From assembly GCA_037903355.1 (NCBI GenBank), contig JBAJFE010000026.1, positions 7,502,001 through 7,566,000 of the forward strand: a stretch of DNA of 64,000 nt, in the 5' to 3' direction. Source of the DNA: Trichuris trichiura. Lineage: Eukaryota; Nematoda; Enoplea; Trichinellida; Trichuridae. The position numbers and the translations under genes are program-made. This document shows positions 12,401 through 28,828 of this stretch, in pieces (the stretch's first letter is position 1; the number at the start of each line of letters is the position of its first letter). Under the pieces are notes generated by a model. It saw nothing but the letters and a program-made list of their open reading frames with translations. It searched no databases and was not told the origin of the DNA.

Positions 12401-14898
12401 CTTCACAGGGGCTTGTCAAGCACGAACCTACGTGTAAAGGTTTGCAATGGAAGTATGGAGAAATGACGCTGAAATGTTGAACTATTTGTCAACGCTTTTA
12501 GGCGTACTTTTTTTCCTGCCTGCAAAAGCAACAGCTTAGTGAAAAACTTGAACATCACTTTTCTCAGTGCTTCCTGCTTCCATGTGGGAAATTAGAGCAT
12601 TGTACTAGTCTATGGGAGCACGAAAGAACCTCCCGATTCCTTGTGTTCCATTCTTCAGCATTGGATTGGGTGAAGTAGCTGCTCAACAGAGCGCGCGGAT
12701 GCAAAACTGTATCCGGGAATGTGGTAGTACAAAAGTGACAATACTGCTAGGAGTGCATTGCATGGCGGGCTCTTGCACTTATCCCGAAACTATGTTTTTC
12801 AGGCTGCTTAGACGTGGGAGTCTGTTTAAAGTTGTTGGCAGTCCATTAGACAAGCATCTCTCTTTTTTCTAAAGGACAGGAAAGTTAGCGACAAAAAAAA
12901 CGTAGTGTTAGCAAACAGTTACCATTTCGTTACGCGCTCGAACAAGTTGACAGCCTGATTGATAAGTGGATATTTCGCCATTTAAACAAGCTTCAAACAA
13001 TGAAAAAAAAGAATAGAACAGAGGCAAACTATAAGACCACTAATGACAAGAAGAGATTGCTCGCGAATCTTCTTGCTCAGTAATTTGCATAAGTCGAACT
13101 TAAGAATCCCTCCGCTCACTTACTGTTCATTTAGTCCTCTGTTTTTGCTGATAATAAGAGATAGCGTGCAGGTATACTACGGGAGAAAGGATCGAAGATT
13201 TATGTTCCCTTTGCGAAGTCATTTCTCTTTATCGACAAGAACAGTCATAGTAAAAGCAAGTGACTGCTCAGCGTAAATTTCTTTTCTTTTAGCTTTGTCA
13301 ATGTCGGTCAGTCGGTTTTGTAAAACCAGTTGTAGTACAATGAAATTGAACAGAAAATGGGCGTTCAATTCAAACCAGTTCTATTCGAGTTTTTCAGCAC
13401 TGCGCTATCCGCAGCAGTCGGTTGCTGTTGGTAGCACGACTGAGCTATTAGTAGTTTTTGGTTTCACGACAATATGCAGCACATTTTTACTTATAAACAC
13501 GTTCTTTGCTTGCCCTGCCCGCTCTATATAGAATTGGAAAATGATATATTCGTAGAATATAAGGAGGCTTGCCATAAGGATGAATGCTGATATTTACTGT
13601 ACCATTTCAAGTTGTAGTACGACGTATATCTGCGTATAAGCAATCCTGCGTGCTAGTAATGCCGGCAGTTTTCTTACGTGTGGCTTTTGTAACTTTTGCT
13701 TAGCGAAATAGGTAACTGATTAAAATTATTTATTATCTATAGTTTTTAAACTGTAGTAGTTTGAGCAGCATATTTAGCCGATCGCAGATTTCTGCACACT
13801 TATTCCAACAGTATCTGGACTTTCGGTTGGCTTGAGATCGCCGGCATTGCTTAAATTTGACAATCATTTTATACGCCGTTATATACGATAGTATTTCATG
13901 AGAAGCACTGTGCACTTTAAACGCTTTGTTTAGTTATGCAAATTTTTCCTGCTTCAGATGTGGGTCGATTAAGTGTAGCCATGCTTAATTATGGTGTTGT
14001 CTGCGCTGTACGTTTTGCCTTGTTGATCTCTGCTCTTGTAGTTCTTACGTATTGCAGTTTTATTTGCTCGCAATGAGAAGGTCAAAGTCCCGTCACAATA
14101 TTCACACGAATTTAGCACCATAAAATGTTCCCTGTTAGGTATTTTTCACTGGTCTTATCTTATATGCCATAAAAAAAATAAGTTGCCTTAACGAATATTT
14201 GAAGTTGACTGGATAAGGCTTGTGTGTTAAATATATTAATTTGTTGAGGTTGAGGCGTCCTTCGAAAGAACACAGGAATGCGGTTTTCTTGAGAGATCAT
14301 TTCTTATATTCATAAGAAAATGCGCTGGTAGCCCTCTATCCACGACACGTTGTACTGGCACGACGAGGAATTTAATTAAATGTTACGTTGCCATGGAGGT
14401 GGCCGTATAAAACTTTTTCGGTGACAGAGAAAACAACGGCAAACCTTCTGAGAAGAAGTCTTAACATTCTATGCATAAAGATCATCCCGCAAAATGAAAG
14501 TTTGCCCCATTATCAGAAACGGAATGTTTATTCCCCTCTATCAATATGCTGAGTATTCATAGTTGTCTGTGGCAGTACATTTGTTTTTATGCATGCTGTT
14601 TACTTCTGTTCCACCTTTCGGGATTCGCTTTTTTAAATCCTTTACAATCTGCCGCAGTATACTTTTCTTTCTCCGTTTAGGCGTCAGTAAAAAAAAACAA
14701 ATGATGACGTCATTCAAAATGGAAAATGCAGACAATTGGAGCGGCAACGATTTTCTGCATTTTGCACCTTTTACGTCACATATTGCGACAGCGGTATTGT
14801 TATTTCTAATGCCAACACGAGTAGAGCGAATTTTATACAAATAGAGCTTGCAAATGTTCATCTTCGATTTCTCTTGGGGGCTTCGACCTTAATCGATC
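9489..14898. other. Long spacer with one foldback element
   Basis: About 5.4 kb after the methyltransferase. Several open frames of 60-106 codons exist on both strands (for example 12188-12466 and 14541-14861), but I recognise no family and find no chain of exons. The only structured feature is the foldback at 11167-11371. Confidence 0.5.
11167..11371. mobile_element. Foldback (MITE-like) element, about 205 bp
   Basis: A nearly complete inverted repeat. The left arm begins GATTTTCATGTTAAACTGTT and the complement of the right arm begins GATTTTCATGTTAAACTGTT, about 48 bases matching with two differences (includes GGAATGTAAGTCCCGTTGAAAA). An inner pair GCCACTCGAGACC / GGTCTCGAGTGGC follows, and the arms meet near 11270. 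The 14-base sequence AATAATGATTGATT occurs at 11157-11170, overlapping the left end, and again at 11397-11410, 25 bases beyond the right end. No coding capacity. This looks like a miniature inverted-repeat DNA transposon, family unknown. Confidence 0.7.
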
Positions 14899-15030
14899 AT
14901 GAACGTCGACCTCCGCCCTCCCGAGGCCGCGGTAGCTGTTGCAAAAAGACCTTATGTGTCCCACGTAATTCTATACGGCCGCTGCCACCGCGTTTCCATG
15001 TTTGGGAAGAAAAGACATAATGTTTTGGAA
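14899..15030 (+). CDS. Possible first coding exon, function unknown
   Basis: An ATG-led open stretch of 44 codons begins MNVDLRPPEAAVAVAKRPYV and runs to a strong donor (GAA|GTGAGT at 15030/15031). Its composition (charged, no low-complexity bias) looks protein-like and differs from the AT-rich flanks. No family was recognised, and no following exon could be joined with confidence. The phase (0) does not fit the CENP-S-like exon at 16564 directly. It may equally be a chance open frame. Confidence 0.25.
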
Positions 15031-16563
15031 GTGAGTCTTTCCAGGGTATATGTCAAAACGGCTAAAAAGAAACTAGCGTATACCGGAAGCTGACTAAACA
15101 TTTTCGCGGGCGTTGAGCTTAAACGTCACAGCAGGAAACGAGGAGCTTGGCTAATACTCGAGATTTTGACGCCGAAATCTGGGGTTGAAAAAGTTTTAAA
15201 AATACGCAACAGTAACATCGTAACTCGCTGAGCATAGTTTATTATTGTTGCTATTATTAACAATATTAATATTATTTTTTAAAAGTACTATAAGCGACCC
15301 TTTAAACGCTTTCCGATTAAAACCTCAAATTTCAATTCATTAGGTGTTGTGTAGAATATTTCCATTTGTCCGCTACAGTGCAAAATCTTCTCCGCGCAGG
15401 CTTTGGCGGTTCCATCTTTTACCTGCATCAACTAAAGCTCAAAACAATTGGATTAGAAATTGTGAACTCTCACGCAACTAGTGTAGTTTTGTCTGTTTTT
15501 GCGTGAGGGCTGCATGCGCAGCTTTTTATGCACTTTACAAGTGTTTGTTTATTGGCTAAGAAGAGCGATCATTTGCTTTGAACGTCAAAGCTCGTTTCGA
15601 CCAATTTCTTTCCTATTTCCGAATATTTTCAATTAATCGTTCATCTTTATGCAAATTTATTTTCTGGCTTTGAAGATGCATCACTAACCCTTTTGTATCT
15701 CAGCTCGTTGGGTCACAATAGTCGATTGTAGTTCTCTTGGAGCAGTTCGCCATAGCTTGTTAGAACTATTTTTTAAAAGCACAAAAAGAGCCATAATTTT
15801 AGAAAAAATGATTTGCACCTAAACTGTCAGATCCCAATGGATAGGAGGTAATTGTTGATTGTTGTCTAACTTTTTCTTGGCATCGGTCGCCCTTTCAGGC
15901 AGAGAATCTAACTTTCGTTTTCTCCCTTTAAGCTATCCTTTTAAAAGAGAATTTTAAGCGCCCCGACTAGTTAGTACTGAAATTTCTTTCTACAAATCCT
16001 TCAGCCTCAGCTTTTGGATCAATTGTCTAGAAGTCATAGGCAGCCAACTTCGCCAGTTGAAAAGCGCTGCTACTAACGAACTTAGTAGAATCGATTCCGC
16101 TTTCCCGACATTGCCGAGCAAAGAATACGCGGCATCAGGTCTGACGTAGCAGCGTGTACGCTCTGCTGGAGAAGTTCAGAACTCGCTTGCCCGCCTAAGC
16201 ATAACGCGCAAGCCAGGCAACTTACTCCGGATGAATGAAAAGATTTTCAAAAGAGTTGAAGTGACGTTCCTCATTGTTGACAGTGTAAAATTATCCCGTT
16301 GGTAGCCAGCTGTTTGCCAGAGACTAATAGTTCTAACAGAACAACTCATTTCGGAAGCTCACTTCGTTAACTTTGTATACTGCAAAGGCTTCACTCATTA
16401 GTTTACCTTTCACCGGCACAACAAACATTGGACTCTTCCAGTTTCAATTTGTGTACTTGCAAATGACAAGTGATAGCGACTTAATTTTTTTGCATATTCA
16501 ATGAGTGGAATCACAAAAAGTCATTCTGTAGCGCTAAGCGCACCTTTCTTACGTTTGTTTTAG
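15031..16563. other. Unresolved stretch upstream of the CENP-S-like exon
   Basis: The missing 5' exon or exons of the histone-fold gene should lie here or further upstream. One open stretch at about 16052-16148 (reading QLKSAATNELSRID after a possible acceptor) loosely resembles the family's first helix, but its junction with the next exon was not resolved. Confidence 0.3.
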
Positions 16564-16786
16564 TCAGTTCTTCTTGTCGCATTTAAGGCATGCCAAACGC
16601 ACGATGATTACCTGCGATGACGTTCGACTGTTGTGTCGAAGAAACCCAACGCTACTTGAACAGTTGGACAGCCGTTTTCCAAGCAAGAGCGAGCCAACCA
16701 AACGCAGCCGTTGCGATAAGAACAATACCGATCAGAAATCAACAGCGGATACTCGTACTGTTGAAATGTCCGATATTGCTAGTTAA
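16564..16786 (+). CDS. CENP-S (MHF1)-like histone-fold protein, last exon only
   Basis: After the acceptor GTTTTAG (ends 16563) the frame reads QFFLSHLRHAKRTMITCDDV RLLCRRNPTLLEQL and continues to a stop at 16784-16786. The block RHAKRTxIxxDDVxLLxRRN is the signature of the second half of the CENP-S histone fold, seen in the FANCM-associated MHF1 protein. CENP-S pairs with CENP-X at centromeres and at stalled replication forks. The basic, Ser/Lys-rich tail after the fold (SKSEPTKRSRCDKNNT) is also normal for the family. The exon needs two bases from an upstream exon. That exon, carrying the first two helices, was not located, so the gene is incomplete here and could be a remnant. Confidence 0.7.
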
Positions 16787-17021
16787 CAGGATTGCAGGAA
16801 GCAAGGGTGACCACCGCCGACGCCGCTATATGTCTTTTACTCTACCGATTTGAATATATGGACTTGCGTGGGCAATTCTAGTTGACCCAAAAAGTTTGCT
16901 TGACCAGCGAAAATTGCAATCAAACGCACAAATTCGAAATTCTAACTAACGGGACTTAGCGGAGTTGCAACAGGGAAAACCGCGGCTAAATTATCTCTTC
17001 TATTCGGGAATAAGTCTACGT

Positions 17022-21533
<4,512 letters not shown>

Positions 21534-23566
21534 TTAAACACTTGCCTCCACTGAAGCGGGAAGGATTTGATCTTTCGGCAGTTCGAAACCCCATTCATCA
21601 TCTTCGTAAGGTCTCTGTAGTAGTGAAAAAGCGAACGGTACATCTGAATGCAGGTATTTTTGTGAACGATTTTTTAAAAGTTCCGTCTTACCTTTTGTAA
21701 ACATGGCCCAGTCGATAGCTTGTCCCGCTATGCTACCTTAAAAGAGTACTTTGCATTACTGTATTAAAGCAAACCGCTCCGTCTAACTGTGATTGTACGT
21801 GGAGGTAAGGTAATAGTGTTTCTTATACAAGGAAGCTCCCTGAATAAAATTTCGGCCAACAGCCATCTGAAACAGAACTACGAATAAGCATTTAATTGCG
21901 GTAGTGTGCAGTGGGCGCCTTACGAGTTTTGGCATATCTACTGGTTCGGTTGGTTCCATGCCGTATGGCATTTCCAAGTATTGCCCATATGAGTGCAATG
22001 TCAAGTATAGCAAAACGTTTCTGTCAACATTGCCAAAAAATTTGTCTATAGCCTTCGTTTCTGGTTCGGAGAAATAGTGCGGGCCTGAGTAGTCTGATCG
22101 GCAGGGATTTAAGTTTGCTTCAAAGGCAAATGGGAAGTTCCTAAATGGCAGTGATTTATTTCCGCTGATTCACTTTGTTCCAGAAAGCAGTTAAAAAGTT
22201 TGAACCTACATTAGCTCCATAATAATACATTTATATGAATACCTATTCAAGTCAACTCCATAGCAGCAGCTATCAAAAGTGCATTCATTCTTTGCTCTGG
22301 ATTTTCTCCAAAGTCGATTCTGCAACTCTGCAGACGTCAAAAGTTGTAAATGGCTGGTTGTTTACCGTTGTCCAGGAATATTCGTAACCGTCCGGATTTA
22401 ATACTGGCAGTATGTAGAAATTGAACTTGTTCACCAACTCTGTCACGGTAGGAATTTTTCCGTAGTTTTCCGTGAGCTGGCGAGACGCATTTGAATGTTA
22501 AAAGTATTTCATTTAAAACTTTGAAAGTAAATCATGGTCACCTGATTTATAAAGAACACAGCTGTAGCTGGTCCAATCCACTCACGAGCGTGCATACCGG
22601 CGTCGATCCATACAATTCTATTGGTTTTCACTTTTCCAATCTGGAAAAATTCTTTTGAACGTCGGAAATGACGGAGGTAGTATTCTCGTAGACTTATATA
22701 CTCTTATGGCAAGCATTTCCCGACCTTCGTAGGAAGCGCCAATTTTGACTATTTCTGTAATGGACGAATATTTTCTTTGCACTGCTTTTAGATAACCATA
22801 AATCTGTAATTCCAAGGTTTACAAACGCAAAATGCGTATGCGTCGTTACCTCTTTGAGCGGATGATAATTTTCGAAGCTAAAAAAGTCATATTCCTTTTT
22901 TGCATTATTCAATTTGTAATTCTTCGCCATAGTTCGATGATGAGCCAAAAACCTTCAACAATACGTATGACACTATAGTTAGCATCTTTCATAAATGGAA
23001 GAATTGACGAGGTTGTGTTGTGGGCTGCATTTTCACCAATGAATATTACGGTTATCTCACCTGCTCTATAACCCAATGGATAAAATGCTCCCGAAGCGCA
23101 GTTTGTACATAATATTCGTTTTTAATTCTGGCTGTAATGTGAATTGTTACATAGCGTCAGCCATACCTTACAAGGTCGTCCGTTTTGTCAGTAAACTTTA
23201 TGCGTGATGACTTCAGAACTTGCAATACTAACGCGCTTGACTTTTTTTCCACCAGTATAGGTATAGAAGAACCAATTTTTACGGCGGGCCTTAGAAAGTC
23301 GACCTGCAAAACGTTGCTGATCAAGCTGTTTTGATCGAAAAGTTTGGTACATTACTTCTACAGTTGCATTGCGGCGAAGCTTGTTCAGTATTTCCACTTG
23401 TCCCATTGAAGAGGGATGAACATGGAATAATTGTTGCCTAAAATCGCTCTTATTGCCAGCTGTGGTTGTTAAATGCATCGTACTGTTCAGTTTCGGCGTC
23501 CGGACTACTAAGTGTGTGCAAAAGATACAGCCAAAACGTTAGGCAGAATAGCGCTTGGCTCTTCAT
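21534..23566 (-). CDS. Secreted M14 metallocarboxypeptidase precursor, probably inactive, 13 exons
   Basis: Family members are secreted zymogens that clip C-terminal residues. Minus-strand exons: 23566-23484, 23437-23356, 23303-23167, 23127-23061, 22921-22850, 22803-22702, 22640-22542, 22476-22366, 22319-22243, 22140-21924, 21866-21788, 21736-21692 and 21643-21534, giving 426 residues. A signal peptide (MKSQALFCLTFWLYLLHTLS) leads into a propeptide (QQLFHVHPSSMGQVEILNKL). The mature enzyme starts near SFENYHPLKE. Zinc ligands are intact: DAGMHAREW (HxxE) and LTLHSYGQY. Substrate residues in YGVDLNRNF are also present. The last part breaks the pattern. Where the family has DWxY and FxELR, this protein reads IDWAMFTK and AFSLLQRPYEDDEWGFELP, so the Tyr248 and catalytic Glu270 equivalents are Met and Leu. 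Junctions of exons 3-5 (propeptide linker) are the least certain. Confidence 0.88.
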
Positions 23567-26500
23567 TAGTACGAAAAGGTCTTAGTTAGCGCTGAACAAG
23601 AATTCTGTATGGAAAAAGACGAAGCAGGCGCCGCGCACTATTCGCTAGGAGTTATTGCTATTATCACTGTCAGCAATGCTTTCTTATCTTTTGTTTACCC
23701 CTTAAGCAGTCAGGTTGGTGAAGAGTGCAATAGTGAATTAGAAAAGTTCGAGTGACGCATTACATTTGACATATCAGTATTGAAGCATACCGCGAAGTTA
23801 AAGCAAACTTAATTCTACAATTATTAACGCTTTTGGATAAATGATCTTAACATATCCGGTGATGCGAGGTTTTGAAAGCCCATACATGGCCGATAAACCA
23901 GTGCTGTTTGGGTTCAGTGAGCGTTCTTGCAGAAGATATACTATGCAATCTATCAGTTATTGGCATATCTCACTGTTAGCCGGTAGAATAAACAAAGTCA
24001 ATTTTCTAAGTGAGGAAGTAGCACATTGTAGCCTGCGTCGGCTTACGGTTTCATTTATCAATAATTGTTCACCCTTACGTGGGCACCATTTTAAAAAAAT
24101 CATTCTCAGGCAGTAAAGTAACTGTTTACTCTGCGTCATGGCAACCACCTTCGCCAGCGTAGGTTGCCGTTCGATAAAGGAAAAGCGATGATGATACATT
24201 TACTTCGTTTATCATGAGCATGATAAGCAACCGTAATGACTTTGCAGCAGTGTGCCCTTCAGCAGAGCCAACTTAACAAATTCCATTTATTCTATTATAA
24301 ATGGATTCAATCGATGCTGCCGACAAAAAATGTTTCAGACATTTTTTGTAACAATTACTAAGTTCGACGTAAGGAAAAGTGGTTTGTGCGCCAATTCACG
24401 GAAGTTTTAGAAACGACGCGATTGTTACCTTCTCTATTAACGGTTTGCCCGCAACTGGACTTGGCGCAATTCCGAACTGCTTTTGAGCTTTCAACAGTCA
24501 AGGGTGGATGTAGTTAGCGAAAATAACTCTATAAAAGTTTGGTATGGCAATTCGAAATCGCGCCTCTATTTAACGCGGGAAATTTTCATATTGTTGCAAA
24601 CTTGGGGCGTTCGGAACCGTTGGAGAGAGAGCGTCTTTGAATAGGTCATTTTTAATAAACGGGAATTCTTCGTGCTTCCAACAGCGTGAATGAACAGATT
24701 TTAATGAAGACGAAAGTATTGGGCTTTCATTTATCTTCCTACTGCTTTGTCTTTCATACTTGAGTGGGGATAGTTTTAAAAAATTAGATTAGCGCGGCTG
24801 ATTCGTACTGCTTTCTGGCGCGTAACCGCCGTATGGTATTTCCGAATATATTGAGATGGTCAAAATTATGCCAAAATATTGGAAGTCCAATAAAGAAACT
24901 TTTATAGATGTTAAATAAATGTCGCATAAAATGAGGATCGCTTTGGCTAGTAACAAAAAAAACGTTAGGTAGTTATGTTAAACAACTTTGATTACGAAAC
25001 CCTTAGCAATATTGTCTCCGTTGACCACAGGACTATCCCAAATGAACGTAAGGTCCTGTGCGTACTGCCTACATATTATTAATACATCGAGGCAGTCTCC
25101 TCGAATGTTCTTTATGAAGCGACCTTTCGTGCTTCCGCAGTGTATTGGTCATATAATTTTTTAAACTGACGTTACACGAACAGCGCGAAGTATAGGAAAT
25201 TGAAAGTTCGGGACAGAATGTTAAGAAAACACCTTAATAGCAATTGAAGTATAAGGAAGAATGTAAACAATGATAAACGGATGTTACCGGACGGTAAACG
25301 TTCGGCGTCATTCTATAAGTGGCTATTTTTGTTGCTGTGCCATGCCTCGAGCTGCTACACAGTCATAGCTTTCAATTAATTTTAACGGTTGATACATAGT
25401 TTTCATTGTTAGCAGACAGCTGCGCTGCATTCGTTTGTTGCCGATAGGTTCTCTTGTTTAAATGGTCCCCCCAACAAAAGCGCGAAACTGCTATTGGGCT
25501 GAGTATTCAGAATGCGTTCAAAATTTTGAATATCCATAATTTATTGTTTTATATTGCCAGATCCTGTAAAACAATTCTCCTCAAGCTTTGTCCCGCCAGC
25601 GCCACGTCAAAGTTCGTACGATAATCAGTGAAAGCAATTTTTACAGGTAAAAGTTATCGCCAATCGATTGGTGAACTTATTCATGTCTATGCATACGTAA
25701 TTCGGTTATCAGCCGCAAAGCGTCCACATTTTTAGTTGGTGTTTTTACAGCTCAACTGGCCGAGAGGAAACGCGATTTCGTTTATTGGAAAAATTGTGCT
25801 AGAAAGAATTGGCGGACTTTGTGACTGCCGCCGAAGTGGCAGCGCAATTCCATGGACAATATTTCTCTTCGTCTGTTCGACAGCAAACGCAATAAGTTGG
25901 ACATTTGAGCGCAGGCGTGGCCGCGTTCATTGCCTAACCAAACAAGTCTGAATACCTTGGTCATATTGACGTGCGCTTAGGAATGCAATGCCGAGCTTTG
26001 AGCAGCGTTAAAAAAATTTCGGAATCCGAAAAGCGCGAGTGCCAGCCACGGTCGCTACTGACGAACTAACGTTGGATACGAAAAAATTGCGCGGAAAGCA
26101 CGACTTCGACAGGAAAGCTTAAGCTTACCTGCGTACCGGTCTTTTAAAAATGAATAATGTACGCATCCTTTAAGTGCTAGTCGGTCGAAACTGTCAGACA
26201 TTTTTAGCAATAATTCGTCAACTGTCAAAAGCAGCGGTTCTGCTGGAAAATAATGCATTTAAATTTTAAAAAAATCATTAGTTCGACATGACAGCAGCTT
26301 CTTGAAATAGCTTTACTTTTCGTCGTCGCGGAAGTAAAAGTCGCAAAGTTTATGGGCTCTTTTCGTTTAGCCGACCTTCAATTTATTACTTCAAGCATGC
26401 GCAACTCGCGGCGACATCGTGTGACAGAGTAAATGAAAGGATTCAAATATTCGAACGATTGATGGAAAGCGTGCGTGACTAATTGCAGGCAACGGCACTG

Positions 26501-28828
26501 CCTTTGGTCAGCTCGAATTTCGAGTAGACAAAGTTAGCTCCGCTCCTAACGATCATCGGTGACTGTACCGCATTCTCAATAATGCACACGAAACCTACGC
26601 ACACCGATTAAGTTGAATCAATAAAACATACCTCCGATTGTATGCAACTGTCGGCGTCAGGAATTCGCCTGCCTACTTGTTATCTCTGCTATGATTTTGC
26701 GCAAACTTTGATTTTAAATGATCAGCTAATAGGCATACGTCGTAGCCGCGTTCCACCGATGATCTTATATAGGCTTAAAAAAGCTCACATAATTTGATGC
26801 ACAACTTATTAGCTAACTTTGAGCTTCGGACCAGCAGCTGTATGCGCATCGTTAGCGCGATGTTTTAAATTACGCAGCTTTGATAAACTCTATTCCTAGG
26901 AAATGGGATTTGTGCTTGACCACTAATTGGAAAACTGCTTTAAAAGGCTTAGTCCGAGACCAAGCTTTCTTCCACCTTCGTAATCAAATCTTTATTAGAC
27001 GCATCAGTTCGCTGCGCGCTTGCAGATGCCTTTGGTTTTGTAATTTCCCCGTTGCTGCTTATTTTAAAAGGAAAAATCAATTTTTTCCATGAACGGTTCG
27101 ATTCCAATGGCCAACCGCCGAGCTGTGGCCGAGACGCGCAAGTTCACTTTCCGCAATGATACTTTTAAATAGTGCGGCTGCATGATCGCCCTCAAGGCGT
27201 TATTGATTAAGTTCGAAACTTGGAACTGCCGCTTTTTACGCTAGCGCATCGCTTTGCTTAAAGAGAGAACGCTCGCCTTTGCTTAGCAACTGGAAACTGT
27301 CAAGCAGCTCCGTTTGAGCTACCACAACTGTCTCCAAATATTACGGCGCAGACTTGATGTTAACCTGCGTTTCACTTTAGCGTACGGTGTGGGAGCCGCC
27401 TCTGCAGCGGAAAATGCACGTAGCAGTGCTTTGCGAGAGCGACTATTTTTCCGTCCGCGTACAGACAGCTTCGGGTAATTGACAGACTTTGCCGCCGGCT
27501 GGCGTAGGCCGCACACCAAAACCTTTAACGGTAAGTCGGGTGACGGACGCGGTGGTCAGACGCAATTGATTTTTTTACCGGACTAGTCGCATTGACATAC
27601 CACCTGCGTCTTCGCAGGAGCTTTGTAACCAAAAGTCAGTTATCTTTTTACGCTTCTTCCGTTCCTCAACGGATGCTGGTTTCCCGGGGCGTGCCAGGTG
27701 TCATGGCTGAGAGGCACGGAAAAATTGGAGCCTTATTGTTGACATTGGCATGAAAACAATGACGCTGCAGCAAAAGACGTCTTATTGGTTGTCCGCAGGC
27801 GAAGCCGGTTGTCCTAAGAATAGGTGCTGCTGCTAAGCCGCTGCTTAATGCTCCGATATGCAAGCAGTGCACGCATTTTTGCCTCGTTGCAGTTGTTCAC
27901 CTCCGCTTGCTGCTGCTGCTATAGTGGCGTTTAGCGAACAGGCGTCCATTCGAGCTTCGCCACGTTTTCTTCAGCCGGCCCTCTGCAGCTTTTCGCCGCC
28001 GCGTCCATTCATTTCGACTAGCGCAGCTGTTGCCCTGTGCTTTGCACGAACCCCTCATTGTTTTCTGAATAGACGCTGAATCTTGGCGACCCATGTCCTT
28101 CCTTGCGTGGTCCTTGGAAATGTTCAGACTGGCGTTTTTCTACTTCTTGTGACAACTTGACCTTGCGCCACAAAGCTGCAAAAATTTTCTTGCTCCATTC
28201 GAGACGTTTCGTAACAAAACCAACTTGCTTGGTCGTTATGCAGGCCTAGTTTGTTTTGCGGATTTGTGTCACCATTGTTGCCTAATGAGGAGGTCAACCC
28301 GAAGCGCACTGGCGCGGCCAGAATTGGTCACCACCTCCTTCGAGCGTAGCTAGCTGACGAGTATTGGTTAAGAAAGAACGATAGGGCAGCGGAGTGTGTT
28401 GTCATTTGGCACATCGTCGTCGCTTCGAGGCGATTGGCATCGTCTCTGAGTCATCTGATCGGTTGGCCATCCTTCTTGTGACATCAACTACTTTTTTGCC
28501 ATACCAGACGGAGACGCCATTGAAAGATTGTTTTTACGAGGTGCCCAAGCCTGCTAGCCAGCTGCTGGCTGTAGTTCTGGGTGTTAAGTAGAAACACGCT
28601 GCGAACGATGAAGACGTGTTCCATGACCGGATAATACTTGCCCCGAACTAGGCGGAAGAGCTTCTCTCGCGTTCGTACGCCAACATTTTGCTGCCACGTC
28701 GTTGACAGAATGACAAATAGCCGGCTCACACTTCTTGTGTTCTGATTGACCACGGTTACTTGTTCTTTAGGCTTGCCATACGAAAAGAGAAATAGCCAGT
28801 GCGTAGTAGTCGTCGTCTGGCAATCACA
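23567..28828. other. Long spacer, mostly without recognised gene
   Basis: Over 5 kb upstream of both the carboxypeptidase (-) and talin (+), so it must hold both promoters. From about 27,100 onwards the base composition is visibly richer in G and C, and there are open stretches on the minus strand (28335-28124; about 27690-27570, containing KKRKKITDFWLQS). I recognise no family and could not assemble a gene. Confidence 0.4.

Noticed and set aside
22920..22948. Alternative carboxypeptidase exon start giving FLAHHRTMAK before NYKLNN
   Set aside because: It would require dropping the well-formed exon 23127-23061. The chosen acceptor at 22921 keeps phase with both neighbours. Uncertainty is stated in the gene entry.
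27091..27105. GGTTCGATTCC, a tRNA T-loop-like box
   Set aside because: No D-loop box or acceptor stem lies upstream at a workable distance.
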